In this document: positions 42,294-50,866 of the stretch, piece by piece
Numbering within the stretch: the first letter of the stretch is position 1
How the letters are laid out: each line of letters starts with the position of its first letter
Source: an uncultured Eubacteriales bacterium
GTDB lineage: Bacteria > Bacillota > Clostridia > Oscillospirales > Acutalibacteraceae
DNA length: 64,000 nucleotides
Assembly: GCA_934394855.1 (NCBI GenBank)
Contig: CAKRRH010000007.1
Span: 8,546-72,545 of the forward strand
Reading direction: 5' to 3'
Notes under the pieces: model-generated
Databases searched by the model: none
Told to the model about the DNA's origin: nothing
The model's input: the letters and a program-made list of their open reading frames with translations, nothing else
Translations under genes and position numbers: made by a program

Positions 42294-44006
42294 ATGGATA
42301 AAATAAATAAACCCAAAATTTTGGTAGTTGATGACGCTGTTACCAATCGAATGATAATGGAGCGTATTTTGATTGACGAATATTCTGTCATATCCGCCAA
42401 AGACGGCAAACAGGCGTTTGACATTTTGATGAGTGATGACATATCGCTTGTTTTGCTTGATCTTGTGATGCCTGTGATGGACGGATTTTCGCTTATGGAC
42501 AAAATTAAGGAGAACCCTAAAATCTGCAAAATCCCGATAATCGTTATTTCGGCTATTGACGATGAAGACAGTCAAATGAGGGCATTGTCCGCGGGTGCAT
42601 CCGAGATTTTGGCAAAGCCGTTCAATTCCAAGCTCTTAAAACTCAGAATCAAGAATATTTTAGACAGGATCAGATTCAACGATATATCCGCTGAAAACGA
42701 AAAATTTAGGCTTCAGCTTGAACATTCCAAGCAACAGCTCTATATTGCCGAACATGACAGCCTGACCGGACTGTTTTGCCGAAATGCATTCATTAACCGT
42801 GTGAGCGACAGGGTTTATTCTGCAAAAAGCGCAAGCTACATGATGATTTGCGTTGATATAGATAAATATAAGATGATAAACGAAGTATTCGGAATCGAAA
42901 CCGGCGACATGATTCTCAAAAGAATCGCAGATAAAATTCAATCGGAATCGGACAAATGGCAGGGGATATGCTGCAGAGATAAAGCCGACGCATTTTTGAT
43001 GTTTTTGCCTAATGAGAAAAAATCGGTGGAATTCATCTGCAACGAAGTGTCAGACAGCCTTAACGAATTTGAGCTGCCGTCGGTTTTATCAGCGCACTTT
43101 GGGATATATGTTTGCGATGACCTTAATATACCGGCGGCTGTGATGATCGACAGGTCATTTAAAGCAATGAGATCTGTGAAAAATTCACTAAGAGTGAAAT
43201 ATGCCTTTTTCTCCGATGAAATGCTCGATGAAATGAATTATAGACAAAATTTGATTCGGAATGTTGAAAAAGCAATTAACGAAAATCAATTCGAGTTGAT
43301 GTTTTTACCGAAAATCGATTTAATTGACAATTCTCTGATAGGTGCTGAAGCATTTTTAAATTGGAACAATCCCAAATTCGGAACGCTGTCGCCAAATGAA
43401 TATTTTTCACTTTTAGAGGAAAGCGGACATATATTCAGGCTTGATAACATTTTGTGGGACGACATATTCAATATGCTCAAAAAGTGGAAATCCGAAAATT
43501 TGCAGCTTGTGCCGATCTCGTTTAAGCTGTCGCACAGAGAAATCGTCAGAACCGACCTCGGAGATGAATATGACAATATTCTGAAATCGATTGGGCTTGA
43601 CAAAAGCATCATCAGAATCATCATTTCGGAGAGAGGATATATCAATGACCCTAAAAGCGTGGTTAATTTTGCAAGCAGACTTCGTAAAAAGGGATTCAAG
43701 ATAGCATTTTGTGATTTCGGAAGCGGAAAAGCAACATTCAATGCTCTTAAAGATATTGAAATTGACGGCATAAGAATCAACAGCAAAATATTTCTTGACA
43801 ACGACCGAATCAAAAACGGCGAAAGGATAATTTCCGCTTTTGTTCAAATGGCTAAGGATATGAACATCGAAATTGTCGCTAATGATGTTAAGAACAGGGA
43901 GCAGGCAAAAATTTTATCTAAGATCGGTTGCAGTCATGTGCTTGGCTCATATAAAAAGAATGCTTTGACTGCTGACGAATTTGAAAAAATGCTTAAAAAT
44001 CAGTAA
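42294..44006 (+). CDS. Receiver protein with degenerate GGDEF and EAL domains
   Basis: This is a 570-residue single-gene unit. Residues 1-125 are a complete receiver: Asp13-Asp14, phospho-acceptor Asp56 in VLLDLVMP, and Lys108 in AKPF. Residues about 150-310 form a GGDEF-type fold with HDSLTGLFCRNAF and DIDKYKMINEVFG, but the active loop reads RDKADAF (228-234) instead of RxGGDEF. Residues about 318-565 are EAL-like, with FLPK, EAF for EAL (352-354), CDFGSG for DDFG, RINSK for KID and NDVK for EGVE. Both catalytic sites therefore look lost. It may act as a c-di-GMP sensor or a phospho-responsive scaffold. No partner histidine kinase is adjacent. Confidence 0.85.
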   Translation: MDKINKPKILVVDDAVTNRMIMERILIDEYSVISAKDGKQAFDILMSDDISLVLLDLVMPVMDGFSLMDKIKENPKICKIPIIVISAIDDEDSQMRALSAGASEILAKPFNSKLLKLRIKNILDRIRFNDISAENEKFRLQLEHSKQQLYIAEHDSLTGLFCRNAFINRVSDRVYSAKSASYMMICVDIDKYKMINEVFGIETGDMILKRIADKIQSESDKWQGICCRDKADAFLMFLPNEKKSVEFICNEVSDSLNEFELPSVLSAHFGIYVCDDLNIPAAVMIDRSFKAMRSVKNSLRVKYAFFSDEMLDEMNYRQNLIRNVEKAINENQFELMFLPKIDLIDNSLIGAEAFLNWNNPKFGTLSPNEYFSLLEESGHIFRLDNILWDDIFNMLKKWKSENLQLVPISFKLSHREIVRTDLGDEYDNILKSIGLDKSIIRIIISERGYINDPKSVVNFASRLRKKGFKIAFCDFGSGKATFNALKDIEIDGIRINSKIFLDNDRIKNGERIISAFVQMAKDMNIEIVANDVKNREQAKILSKIGCSHVLGSYKKNALTADEFEKMLKNQ

Positions 44007-44018
44007 ACGCCATATACC

Positions 44019-44063
44019 TAAAAAAGACCGATTGGTTTGGTTTAAACCTAACCATGTCGGTCT
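44019..44063 (-). terminator. Terminator between the REC-EAL gene and tRNA-Gly (bidirectional)
   Basis: An imperfect stem with outer pairs AGACCGA/TCGGTCT and inner TTGGTT/AACCAT. The minus strand ends in a T6 run (for tRNA-Gly); the plus strand ends in ATTTTAATTT (for the upstream gene). Confidence 0.75.
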
Positions 44064-44140
44064 ATTTTAATTTAATCATTAGGTGATAATATCTTAAAGA
44101 TAATTTAGTCAAATGAATTGTTAAAAAATGCATTATACTA

Positions 44141-44214
44141 TGGAGCAGGCAACGGGAATCGAACCCGCATATTCGGCTTGGGAAGCCGATGTTCTGCCAC
44201 TGAACTATGCCTGC
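44141..44214 (-). tRNA. tRNA-Gly (anticodon CCC)
   Basis: This is a 74-base tRNA on the minus strand: acceptor GCAGGCA/TGCCTGC, anticodon stem TCGGC/GCCGA with loop TTCCCAA (anticodon CCC, reads GGG), GGTTCGATTCC T arm and encoded CCA. Confidence 0.94.
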
Positions 44215-44359
44215 GTCTTATATATAATATAGCACATTTTTCGTAAAATGTCAATTTTAGCGGCATTTTAGACTCGAATAATTTTACTCGGCAAATAATC
44301 CAAATTATCTTGCAAAATTAAAACCACCCGTTAAACGGGTGGTTTTTTATACGATAGTT
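44215..44359. other. Intergenic region
   Basis: Apart from the terminator near 44320, this A+T-rich stretch holds nothing recognised. Confidence 0.5.
44316..44352 (-). terminator. Terminator after the first tandem lipoprotein gene
   Basis: An 11-bp stem AAAACCACCCG/CGGGTGGTTTT with loop TTAAA; the minus strand continues TTTTAATTTTG. Confidence 0.8.
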
Positions 44360-45469
44360 TTATGATAATTTATCGATATATTTGACCTCGTTTGTTTTGC
44401 TGCTGCCGTGATTATCTATATCAACATAGTATAATCCGTCGTCGAGATATTCCAAATCTCCGTCGGATTTTTCATAATACCTTTGAAAATCTTCTTTTTT
44501 ACCGGTCTTAAAATCAAAACGGTATATATCAATATTGCCTTCTTCTATAGTACCATCTTCTAAACTGCCTATTTCAAAGTCGGAATACACGCCATATAAT
44601 TTGTTTTTGTAGATTTTTAAATAGTCAACACCCATATTTTTATATGTATATGTTGTGACTTTTCCTGTGTTGAAATCAATTTCATCAATTGTGAAATATG
44701 GTTCAAAATCCGGGTCATCTTCCAGCTCACTGATTTCTGTATTTGATATCGCATACGCTTTATCATCCGAATATGTAATTTCGTTTATGTTAAGTTCGCT
44801 GCCGGATGAATATTTATCAGCAGACGAATATTCAATCTCTTTGATTTCATGAGTTTGCAATTCAAGCCGATAGATTTTTGATGAATCATGAAAATATGCA
44901 TATTTGTCATTTACATAAAAATTGCTGACTGCGTTGTCGGCAATCTTTTTTTCGTTTTTGCCATCCAAATCACAAACAAAAAGTGTACCCCAAGCTATAT
45001 CCTTATTGTATTCATCGGCCGTAAAATAAATTTTATCGTTTTGAATAGTAAATCTATCTATTGAATATTTAGCCAAGATTCGGGTTTTGCTTTTTGCGTC
45101 AAGCGAAATTCTGATAATTCCTTTCGATGTGTTATAAATAGCGGAATTATGAACCGAACCGAGAATTCCTCTGTTGTAAGCGTTGGCATATATATAGTCA
45201 TTGTAAACTATAAAATTACCCAAATCGCTGACTTTATTTATTAAATATTTTTTCTGTGTTGAAATATCATATCTGTAAATTGAGCTGTCATAGTCTGAAT
45301 AATAAATGCTGTCGCCTTGCTTTGAAACATCATTGGCATTATAACCCAAAGCTTCATTATTTTCGATTGATTTTGTGTCTTTTGGCATGGGTACATCTGT
45401 TTTTGTGCAGCTGCAAAGGGTCAATGCGAAAATTGAGATCGCCATGAATAATGATATAATTCTTTTCAT
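44360..45469 (-). CDS. Secreted lipoprotein with beta-propeller-like repeats (DUF5050-like), paralog 1
   Basis: This is a 369-residue lipoprotein: MKRIISLFMAISIFALTL, then lipobox LCSC. The mature part repeats a module of the type G-D-S-I-Y-Y-S-D ... I-Y-R-Y-D (for example GDSIYYSDYDSSIYRYDI, NDKIYFTADEY, DDKAYAISN, DDGLYYVDID) about every 45-50 residues, as in DUF5050 propeller-like proteins. The function is unknown; probably it sits on the outer face of the membrane. Closely related to the next gene upstream (45668-46756), including its promoter. Confidence 0.8.
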   Translation of the reverse strand: MKRIISLFMAISIFALTLCSCTKTDVPMPKDTKSIENNEALGYNANDVSKQGDSIYYSDYDSSIYRYDISTQKKYLINKVSDLGNFIVYNDYIYANAYNRGILGSVHNSAIYNTSKGIIRISLDAKSKTRILAKYSIDRFTIQNDKIYFTADEYNKDIAWGTLFVCDLDGKNEKKIADNAVSNFYVNDKYAYFHDSSKIYRLELQTHEIKEIEYSSADKYSSGSELNINEITYSDDKAYAISNTEISELEDDPDFEPYFTIDEIDFNTGKVTTYTYKNMGVDYLKIYKNKLYGVYSDFEIGSLEDGTIEEGNIDIYRFDFKTGKKEDFQRYYEKSDGDLEYLDDGLYYVDIDNHGSSKTNEVKYIDKLS

Positions 45470-45515
45470 TTAAATTATCCCTCTTTTCAGTTATTTGTAA
45501 CTCCCTGTTAGCACA

Positions 45516-45544
45516 ATTATAACATGAGATATTTAATTTGTAAA
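45516..45544 (-). promoter_or_regulatory. Promoter of lipoprotein paralog 1
   Basis: Minus strand TTTACA (45539-45544), 17-base spacer, extended TG-n TATAAT (45516-45521). The same promoter with one base changed in the spacer precedes paralog 2. Confidence 0.75.
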
Positions 45545-45667
45545 GTATATTTTTTAAATGAATTGAAATCGGTACAACCGCAAAATGTCAAGCGTAAAAA
45601 TCAATAATACGGACAAAATTTTTGTTATTTTCATTGGTTTATGTCCTCGTTATGTTTTTTGTGAAGA

Positions 45668-46756
45668 TTAAGTCAATTTATCGATATATTTGACCTCGTT
45701 TGTTTCGCTGCTACCACAATTATTTATATCAACATAATATAATCCGTCGTCGAAATATTCAAAATCTCCGTCGGATTTATCATAATACCTGTGAAAATCT
45801 TCTTTTTTTCCGGTCTTTAAATCGAAACGGTATATATGTGCACCGCCTTTTTCGGGATGACCGCCATCAGAATCAATGCCCAAATCATAATCGGAATATA
45901 AACCGTATATTTTGTCTTTGTAGATTTTAATTGAATTGACACACAAATTTTTATATGTCCTTGTTGTGACTTTTCCGGTATCAAAATCAATTTCATCTAT
46001 TATAAAAGATAAGTCATTGACATCCATTATCGTATAAGTGTACGAAATGTATATCACGTATGCCTTATTATCGGTATAAGTTAGATCTCTAATTTTAGTT
46101 TCTTCATCATAAAAATAATCAATATCCTTGACTGCGTGCGTTTGCAAGTCGAGCCGATAGAATTTTGATGAATCATAAAAATATGCGTATTTGTCATTTA
46201 CATAAAAACTGCTTACAGCGTTGTCGCCAATCTTTTTTTCGTTACTGCCGTCCAAATCGCATACAAATAAGCTTCCTTCTTTTATGTTATCGTTATATCG
46301 GTCAGCTGTAAAATAAATCTTATCGTTTTGAATTGTATATTGATTTATCGTATATTTTTTCAAAATTTGTTTTTTTCTTTTTCCGTCAAGCGAAATTTTG
46401 AACAAACCTTTTGATGTATCAAACATTGGTAAAGTAAAAATCAAATCGAATTTTTCAGCCCTGAGAGCGTTGGAATAGATGTAGTCGTTATAAACAATTG
46501 AATTATATATATTGTCGATTTTATTTATTAAATAGGTTTTCTTTGATGAAATATCATATCTGTAAATAGATTCTTCAAAGTCTGAATAATAAATACTATC
46601 ACCTTGTTTAGTACTTTCGGTTATTCCGCTATGGCCTAATAATTCATTATTTTTGATTGATTTTGTGTCTTTTGGCATGGGAACATCATTGGTGCAACTG
46701 CAAAGAGTCAGTGCGAAGATTGAGATTGCCATGAATAATGATATGATTTTCTTCAT
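45668..46756 (-). CDS. Secreted lipoprotein with beta-propeller-like repeats (DUF5050-like), paralog 2
   Basis: This is a 362-residue lipoprotein, paralog of the gene at 44360-45469. Signal peptide and first 30 residues are nearly identical (MKKIISLFMAISIFALTLCSC, VPMPKDTKSI), as is the end (NEVKYIDKL). The middle diverges, with a propeller-type repeat again visible (GDSIYYSDFEESIYRYDI, NDKIYFTADRY, DDGLYYVDIN). ATG 46756 was chosen because GAGGGG is properly spaced; the frame extends further upstream. No hairpin terminator was found downstream. Confidence 0.8.
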   Translation of the reverse strand: MKKIISLFMAISIFALTLCSCTNDVPMPKDTKSIKNNELLGHSGITESTKQGDSIYYSDFEESIYRYDISSKKTYLINKIDNIYNSIVYNDYIYSNALRAEKFDLIFTLPMFDTSKGLFKISLDGKRKKQILKKYTINQYTIQNDKIYFTADRYNDNIKEGSLFVCDLDGSNEKKIGDNAVSSFYVNDKYAYFYDSSKFYRLDLQTHAVKDIDYFYDEETKIRDLTYTDNKAYVIYISYTYTIMDVNDLSFIIDEIDFDTGKVTTRTYKNLCVNSIKIYKDKIYGLYSDYDLGIDSDGGHPEKGGAHIYRFDLKTGKKEDFHRYYDKSDGDFEYFDDGLYYVDINNCGSSETNEVKYIDKLT

Positions 46757-46803
46757 TTTGTTTACCCCTCTTTTTCTTAAATTTGTAACTTGCTGATAGC
46801 ACA

Positions 46804-46832
46804 ATTATAGCATGAGATATTTAATTTGTAAA
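46804..46832 (-). promoter_or_regulatory. Promoter of lipoprotein paralog 2
   Basis: Minus strand TTTACA (46827-46832), 17-base spacer, TG-n TATAAT (46804-46809). A duplicate of the paralog 1 promoter. Confidence 0.75.
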
Positions 46833-46910
46833 GTAAAATTTTATCATATGAATTGAAATCGGTCATAATATGTGATAAAATTTAAGAAAATCAAAAAGGC
46901 GGTTTATTTT

Positions 46911-47450
46911 ATGAAATGGTTTATTGCGTCGGACATTCACGGCTCGGCATATTACTGTGAGCAGATGATTGAAGCATATAAAAGGGAAGAGGCGGACAGA
47001 ATTTTATTGCTCGGCGACTTGCTCTATCACGGCCCAAGAAACGATTTGCCGAAAGGTTATGAACCGAAAGCCGTGATTGAAATGCTGAATGCGCTCAAAA
47101 GTGAGATTATCTGCGTTCGTGGAAATTGTGAAGCTGAGGTTGACCAAATGGTGCTCAAATTCCCGTGTTTGGCGGAATATGTGCTTATCGAATTTGGCAA
47201 TAATGTCATTTTTGCAACCCACGGTCACAAATTCAACGAAAATGCGTTACCGCCGCTGAAATCCGGCGATATATTGCTCAACGGTCACACTCATGTACCG
47301 AAGCTTACCGACCACGGTGAATATATTTATATGAATCCCGGCTCGGTGTCCATTCCGAAAGAAAATTCACATCATGGCTATATGACACTGCAAGACGGTG
47401 AGTTCTTGTGGAAGGATTTATCGGGAAAAATCATAATGTCATATAAATAA
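46911..47450 (+). CDS. yfcE: YfcE/MJ0936-type metallophosphodiesterase
   Basis: This is a 179-residue calcineurin-like phosphoesterase. Metal-binding motifs appear in order: ASDIHGS (Asp-x-His), LLGDLLYHG (GD), RGNCE (GNx), FATHGHKF (GH) and LNGHTHVP (GHTH). E. coli YfcE cleaves phosphodiesters; the natural substrate is unknown. ATG 46911 has AAAGGCGG eight bases upstream; a GTG at 46872 is less likely. Confidence 0.9.
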   Translation: MKWFIASDIHGSAYYCEQMIEAYKREEADRILLLGDLLYHGPRNDLPKGYEPKAVIEMLNALKSEIICVRGNCEAEVDQMVLKFPCLAEYVLIEFGNNVIFATHGHKFNENALPPLKSGDILLNGHTHVPKLTDHGEYIYMNPGSVSIPKENSHHGYMTLQDGEFLWKDLSGKIIMSYK

Positions 47451-47455
47451 TAGAA

Positions 47456-47503
47456 AAATCTCCGCATAACCCTTGTCTTGAGTTATGCGGAGATTGTTTT
47501 ATT
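47456..47503. terminator. Bidirectional terminator between yfcE and trpA
   Basis: A 14-bp perfect stem (AATCTCCGCATAAC and complement), 11-base loop, with GTTTTATTTT on the plus side and TTTTTC on the minus side. Confidence 0.85.
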
Positions 47504-48272
47504 TTATGCTGTTTTTCATTCGACTAACATATTCACAAACAGGTTTAACCGAGTCTGCGCCGTGTTGTCCGATTAGTTTAACAATAGCCGATCCGACGAT
47601 TACACCGTCGGCGGTTTGCGCCATTTTTGCCGCTTGTTCGGGTGTTGATATGCCGAAACCGACAGCACAGGGAATTGACGGATTTGCCTCTTTTACAAGC
47701 GAGATCATTGAGCCGATGTCGGTTGTAATATCTGAGCGAACGCCTGTGACGCCGAGTGATGAAACGCAGTAGACAAATCCCTTTGCGCTTTTTGAAATCA
47801 TCTTGATTCGATCGTGAGATGTCGGTGCAATCAGGCTGATGAAATCAATGCCATATTGCTCGCAAATCGGTGCAAATTCCTGTTTTTCTTCGAACGGAAC
47901 ATCGGGCAAAATCAATCCGCTCATTCCGACCTCGACCATTCGCTTGACAAACTTCTCGATTCCGTATGAAAACACAACATTGGCATATGTCATGAACACC
48001 AGCGGCACCGAAACATTTTGTTTTATCTCATCGACCATATTAAATATATCGTCGGTTGTAATTCCGTTTTTCAGCGCTCTGATGTTTGCACTTTGAATTG
48101 TAGGGCCTTCGGCTGTCGGGTCTGAAAACGGAATTCCAAGCTCGATTATGTCGGCACCCGATTTTGCCATTTCAGTAATAAGTTGTTTTGTGGTTGCAAT
48201 GTCGGGATCGCCGCAGGTGATGAACGGAATGAATGCCTTGCCGTTTTTAAATGCGTCTCTTATTTTATTCAT
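47499..48272 (-). CDS. trpA: Tryptophan synthase alpha chain
   Basis: Cleaves indole-3-glycerol phosphate to indole. The 257-residue TIM barrel has catalytic Glu in IIELGIPFSDP and Asp in SDPTAEGP, then FMTYANVVF, GLILPDVPFEE and the phosphate-binding GFGIS / GSAIVK loops. Its start overlaps trpB by eight bases. Last gene of the trp operon, ended by a bidirectional terminator. Confidence 0.96.
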   Translation of the reverse strand: MNKIRDAFKNGKAFIPFITCGDPDIATTKQLITEMAKSGADIIELGIPFSDPTAEGPTIQSANIRALKNGITTDDIFNMVDEIKQNVSVPLVFMTYANVVFSYGIEKFVKRMVEVGMSGLILPDVPFEEKQEFAPICEQYGIDFISLIAPTSHDRIKMISKSAKGFVYCVSSLGVTGVRSDITTDIGSMISLVKEANPSIPCAVGFGISTPEQAAKMAQTADGVIVGSAIVKLIGQHGADSVKPVCEYVSRMKNSIK

Positions 48273-49455
48273 ATATATTTTCTCCTCTGTATCGTGCGAT
48301 TGCGGCGCAGTCTTTGTCGCCTCTGCCTGAAATGTTTACAACGATGATTTTGTCTTTTGCAAGTGTCGGGGCAAGCTTTTTGGCATATGCTACCGCATGA
48401 GCCGATTCGATTGCGGGAATAATTCCCTCCGTTTTGCTTAAATATTCAAATGCGTCTACCGCCTCGTCGTCGGTTACTGCGACATATTCCGCACGGTTAG
48501 TATCATGAAGCCATGCGTGTTCGGGTCCGATTCCGGGATAGTCAAGTCCTGCCGAGATTGAATATACCGGTGCAATCTGACCGTATTTGTCCTGGCAGAA
48601 ATATGATTTCATTCCGTGGAAAATTCCCTCACGGCCTGTGTTTATAGTAGCAGCCGTTTCAAATGTATCAATGCCTCTGCCTGCCGCTTCACAGCCGATA
48701 AGGCGTACCGACTCATCATTTATGAAGTTGTAAAATGCGCCGATTGCATTACTGCCGCCGCCAACGCAGGCAATTACCGCATCAGGCAGTCTGCCTTCCG
48801 ATTTCATGATCTGCTCTTTGATCTCTTTTGAAATTACCGACTGAAAATCTCGAACGATAGTAGGGAACGGATGCGGTCCCATTACCGAGCCCAAGCAATA
48901 ATGTGTATCCTCAATTCGGCTTGTCCATTCTCTCATTGCTTCGGAAACCGCGTCTTTGAGTGTTGCAGTGCCTGAAGTAACGGGTATGACCGTTGCTCCG
49001 AGCAATCTCATTCTGTAAACATTCAGCGCCTGTCTTTTTGTGTCCTCTTCGCCCATGAATACAACACATTCCATATTCATCAGCGCCGCCGCCGTTGCTG
49101 TCGCAACACCGTGCTGTCCTGCACCTGTTTCCGCAATCAGCCTTGTTTTACCCATTTTTTTAGCAAGCAAAGCCTGACCGAGAACGTTATTTATCTTGTG
49201 CGAGCCTGTATGATTAAGATCCTCTCTTTTAAGATATATCTTTGCGCCGCCAAGATCCTTTGTCATTTTTTCCGCATAATATAACAAGCTCGGACGCCCC
49301 GCATAATTGTTGAATAAATCGCTCAATTCCTTTTGAAAATCGGGGTCGTTTTTATAATGATCATAGGCTTTTTCAAGCTCAATGACCGCATTCATCAGTG
49401 TTTCGGGAATATACTGTCCGCCGTGTATTCCAAACCGTCCTTTAATTTGTTCCAT
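48265..49455 (-). CDS. trpB: Tryptophan synthase beta chain
   Basis: Joins indole and serine to make tryptophan with PLP. The 396-residue protein has the PLP lysine in HTGSHKINNVLGQ, the active-site Glu in AETGAGQHG, the phosphate loop GGGSNAIG and a C-terminal SGRGDKD. Standard TrpB1 type. It lies 14 bases after trpF. Confidence 0.97.
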   Translation of the reverse strand: MEQIKGRFGIHGGQYIPETLMNAVIELEKAYDHYKNDPDFQKELSDLFNNYAGRPSLLYYAEKMTKDLGGAKIYLKREDLNHTGSHKINNVLGQALLAKKMGKTRLIAETGAGQHGVATATAAALMNMECVVFMGEEDTKRQALNVYRMRLLGATVIPVTSGTATLKDAVSEAMREWTSRIEDTHYCLGSVMGPHPFPTIVRDFQSVISKEIKEQIMKSEGRLPDAVIACVGGGSNAIGAFYNFINDESVRLIGCEAAGRGIDTFETAATINTGREGIFHGMKSYFCQDKYGQIAPVYSISAGLDYPGIGPEHAWLHDTNRAEYVAVTDDEAVDAFEYLSKTEGIIPAIESAHAVAYAKKLAPTLAKDKIIVVNISGRGDKDCAAIARYRGENIYE

Positions 49456-49469
49456 CTGTTTTTCTCCTG

Positions 49470-50075
49470 TTATTTTAAATCTCGAACGCTCTTAATAAAG
49501 CGCATTATTTTATCATAGTCTTTTGCACCGTCAGTTTCAACTCCGCTGCTGACATCAACGGCATACGGCATACATTCATTGATCGCCTGTTTTACATTAT
49601 CGGGGTCAAGTCCGCCTGCTAAGAAAAAGTCACGCCCGAAATTTTTGCAAAGCGACCAGTCAAAACATTCTCCCGTGCCGCCGCTGCCGTTATCAAGCAA
49701 TATGTAATCGGCAGATGATTTTTCTGCGTTTTCGGCATCTTCTTTTGATGTTATTTTATATGCTTTAATTATCGGTAAATCGGTCTGATTCCGCAATTTT
49801 GCGATGTAGTCCGAATCTTCACTTCCGTGAAGCTGAATAATGTCGATTGTGCCCGCTTTTGCGATATTTATAACGCTCTCGGCAGGCTCGTTTACAAAAA
49901 CACCGACAGATTTGATTTTATCAATAAGCCGATTTTTCAAAACCGCCGCATTTTCGGGCGATATATAGCGCTTGCTTGCTTTGGCAAAGACAAATCCGAT
50001 ATAATCGGGGAGTAGTTCATTGACATAATCTATGTCGCTAAGTCTTGTCAGCCCGCAAATTTTGATTTTTGTCAT
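49470..50075 (-). CDS. trpF: Phosphoribosylanthranilate isomerase
   Basis: Amadori rearrangement in tryptophan synthesis. The 201-residue TIM barrel has catalytic Cys in KICGLTR, Asp in LLDNGSGGTG and the AGGLDPDNV phosphate loop, ending DVSSGVETDGAKD. ATGA overlap with trpC; it is a separate protein, not fused to TrpC as in E. coli. Confidence 0.96.
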   Translation of the reverse strand: MTKIKICGLTRLSDIDYVNELLPDYIGFVFAKASKRYISPENAAVLKNRLIDKIKSVGVFVNEPAESVINIAKAGTIDIIQLHGSEDSDYIAKLRNQTDLPIIKAYKITSKEDAENAEKSSADYILLDNGSGGTGECFDWSLCKNFGRDFFLAGGLDPDNVKQAINECMPYAVDVSSGVETDGAKDYDKIMRFIKSVRDLK

Positions 50076-50860
50076 TTTCCGTCCCTTAATTCGTTCAGCA
50101 TTGCCCGTTTATCATCTGCTTTCATCAGCGTTTCGCCGATCAGCACCGCATTAACATTATACCCCTCAAGCTTTACAATGTCATCATGCGTTTTGATTCC
50201 GCTTTCTGCAATGAATGTAATGTCATCGGGGACAAGCTCTCTGAGCCTTGCGCTGTTTGTCACATCAACCGAAAAATCCTTCAAATTGCGGTTATTAACA
50301 CCGATTATTCTTGCGCCTGCGTCAACCCCCGACTTAATTTCATCTTCATCATGAGCCTCGACAACCGCAGAAATCCCTAACTCATCGCAAATCTCGATAT
50401 ATTTTGCGATTTTATCACCGCTTAGCAATGAACATATCAGCAAAACAGCGTCTGCACCGATTGCTTTTGCCTCATAAATCATATATTCGTCTATCGTGAA
50501 ATCCTTGCGTAAACAGGGAATAGATACATCATTTTGAATGTCGGTCAGATATTCGTTTTTGCCCATGAACCATTTTGGTTCAGTTAGCACCGAAATGCAG
50601 TCCGCACCTGCAATTTCATATTCCTTTGCAATGTCAAGATAGGGAAAATCGTTTGCGATGACGCCTTTTGAGGGTGACGCTTTTTTGCACTCGCAGATGA
50701 ATGATATTCTGTCGTTTTTAAGTGCATTTTCAAACGCAAACGGCGTTTTATTCGTCACGCCGAATGCTTTTTCTTTCATTTCTTCAAGCGAAATTTCTTT
50801 CTTTGCGTTATTAACCCTGATTTTTGCATATTCAGCTATCGTGTCTAGAATTGTTGCCAT
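50072..50860 (-). CDS. trpC: Indole-3-glycerol phosphate synthase
   Basis: Closes the indole ring. The 262-residue TIM barrel carries FICECKKASPSKG, ISVLTEPKWF, LRKDFTIDEYMIYEA, VEAHDEDE, GVNNRNLKDF and AESGIKTHDD, holding the known catalytic Glu and Lys positions. Stop overlaps trpF; the gap to trpD is six bases. Confidence 0.96.
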   Translation of the reverse strand: MATILDTIAEYAKIRVNNAKKEISLEEMKEKAFGVTNKTPFAFENALKNDRISFICECKKASPSKGVIANDFPYLDIAKEYEIAGADCISVLTEPKWFMGKNEYLTDIQNDVSIPCLRKDFTIDEYMIYEAKAIGADAVLLICSLLSGDKIAKYIEICDELGISAVVEAHDEDEIKSGVDAGARIIGVNNRNLKDFSVDVTNSARLRELVPDDITFIAESGIKTHDDIVKLEGYNVNAVLIGETLMKADDKRAMLNELRDGK

Positions 50861-50866
50861 ATTATT

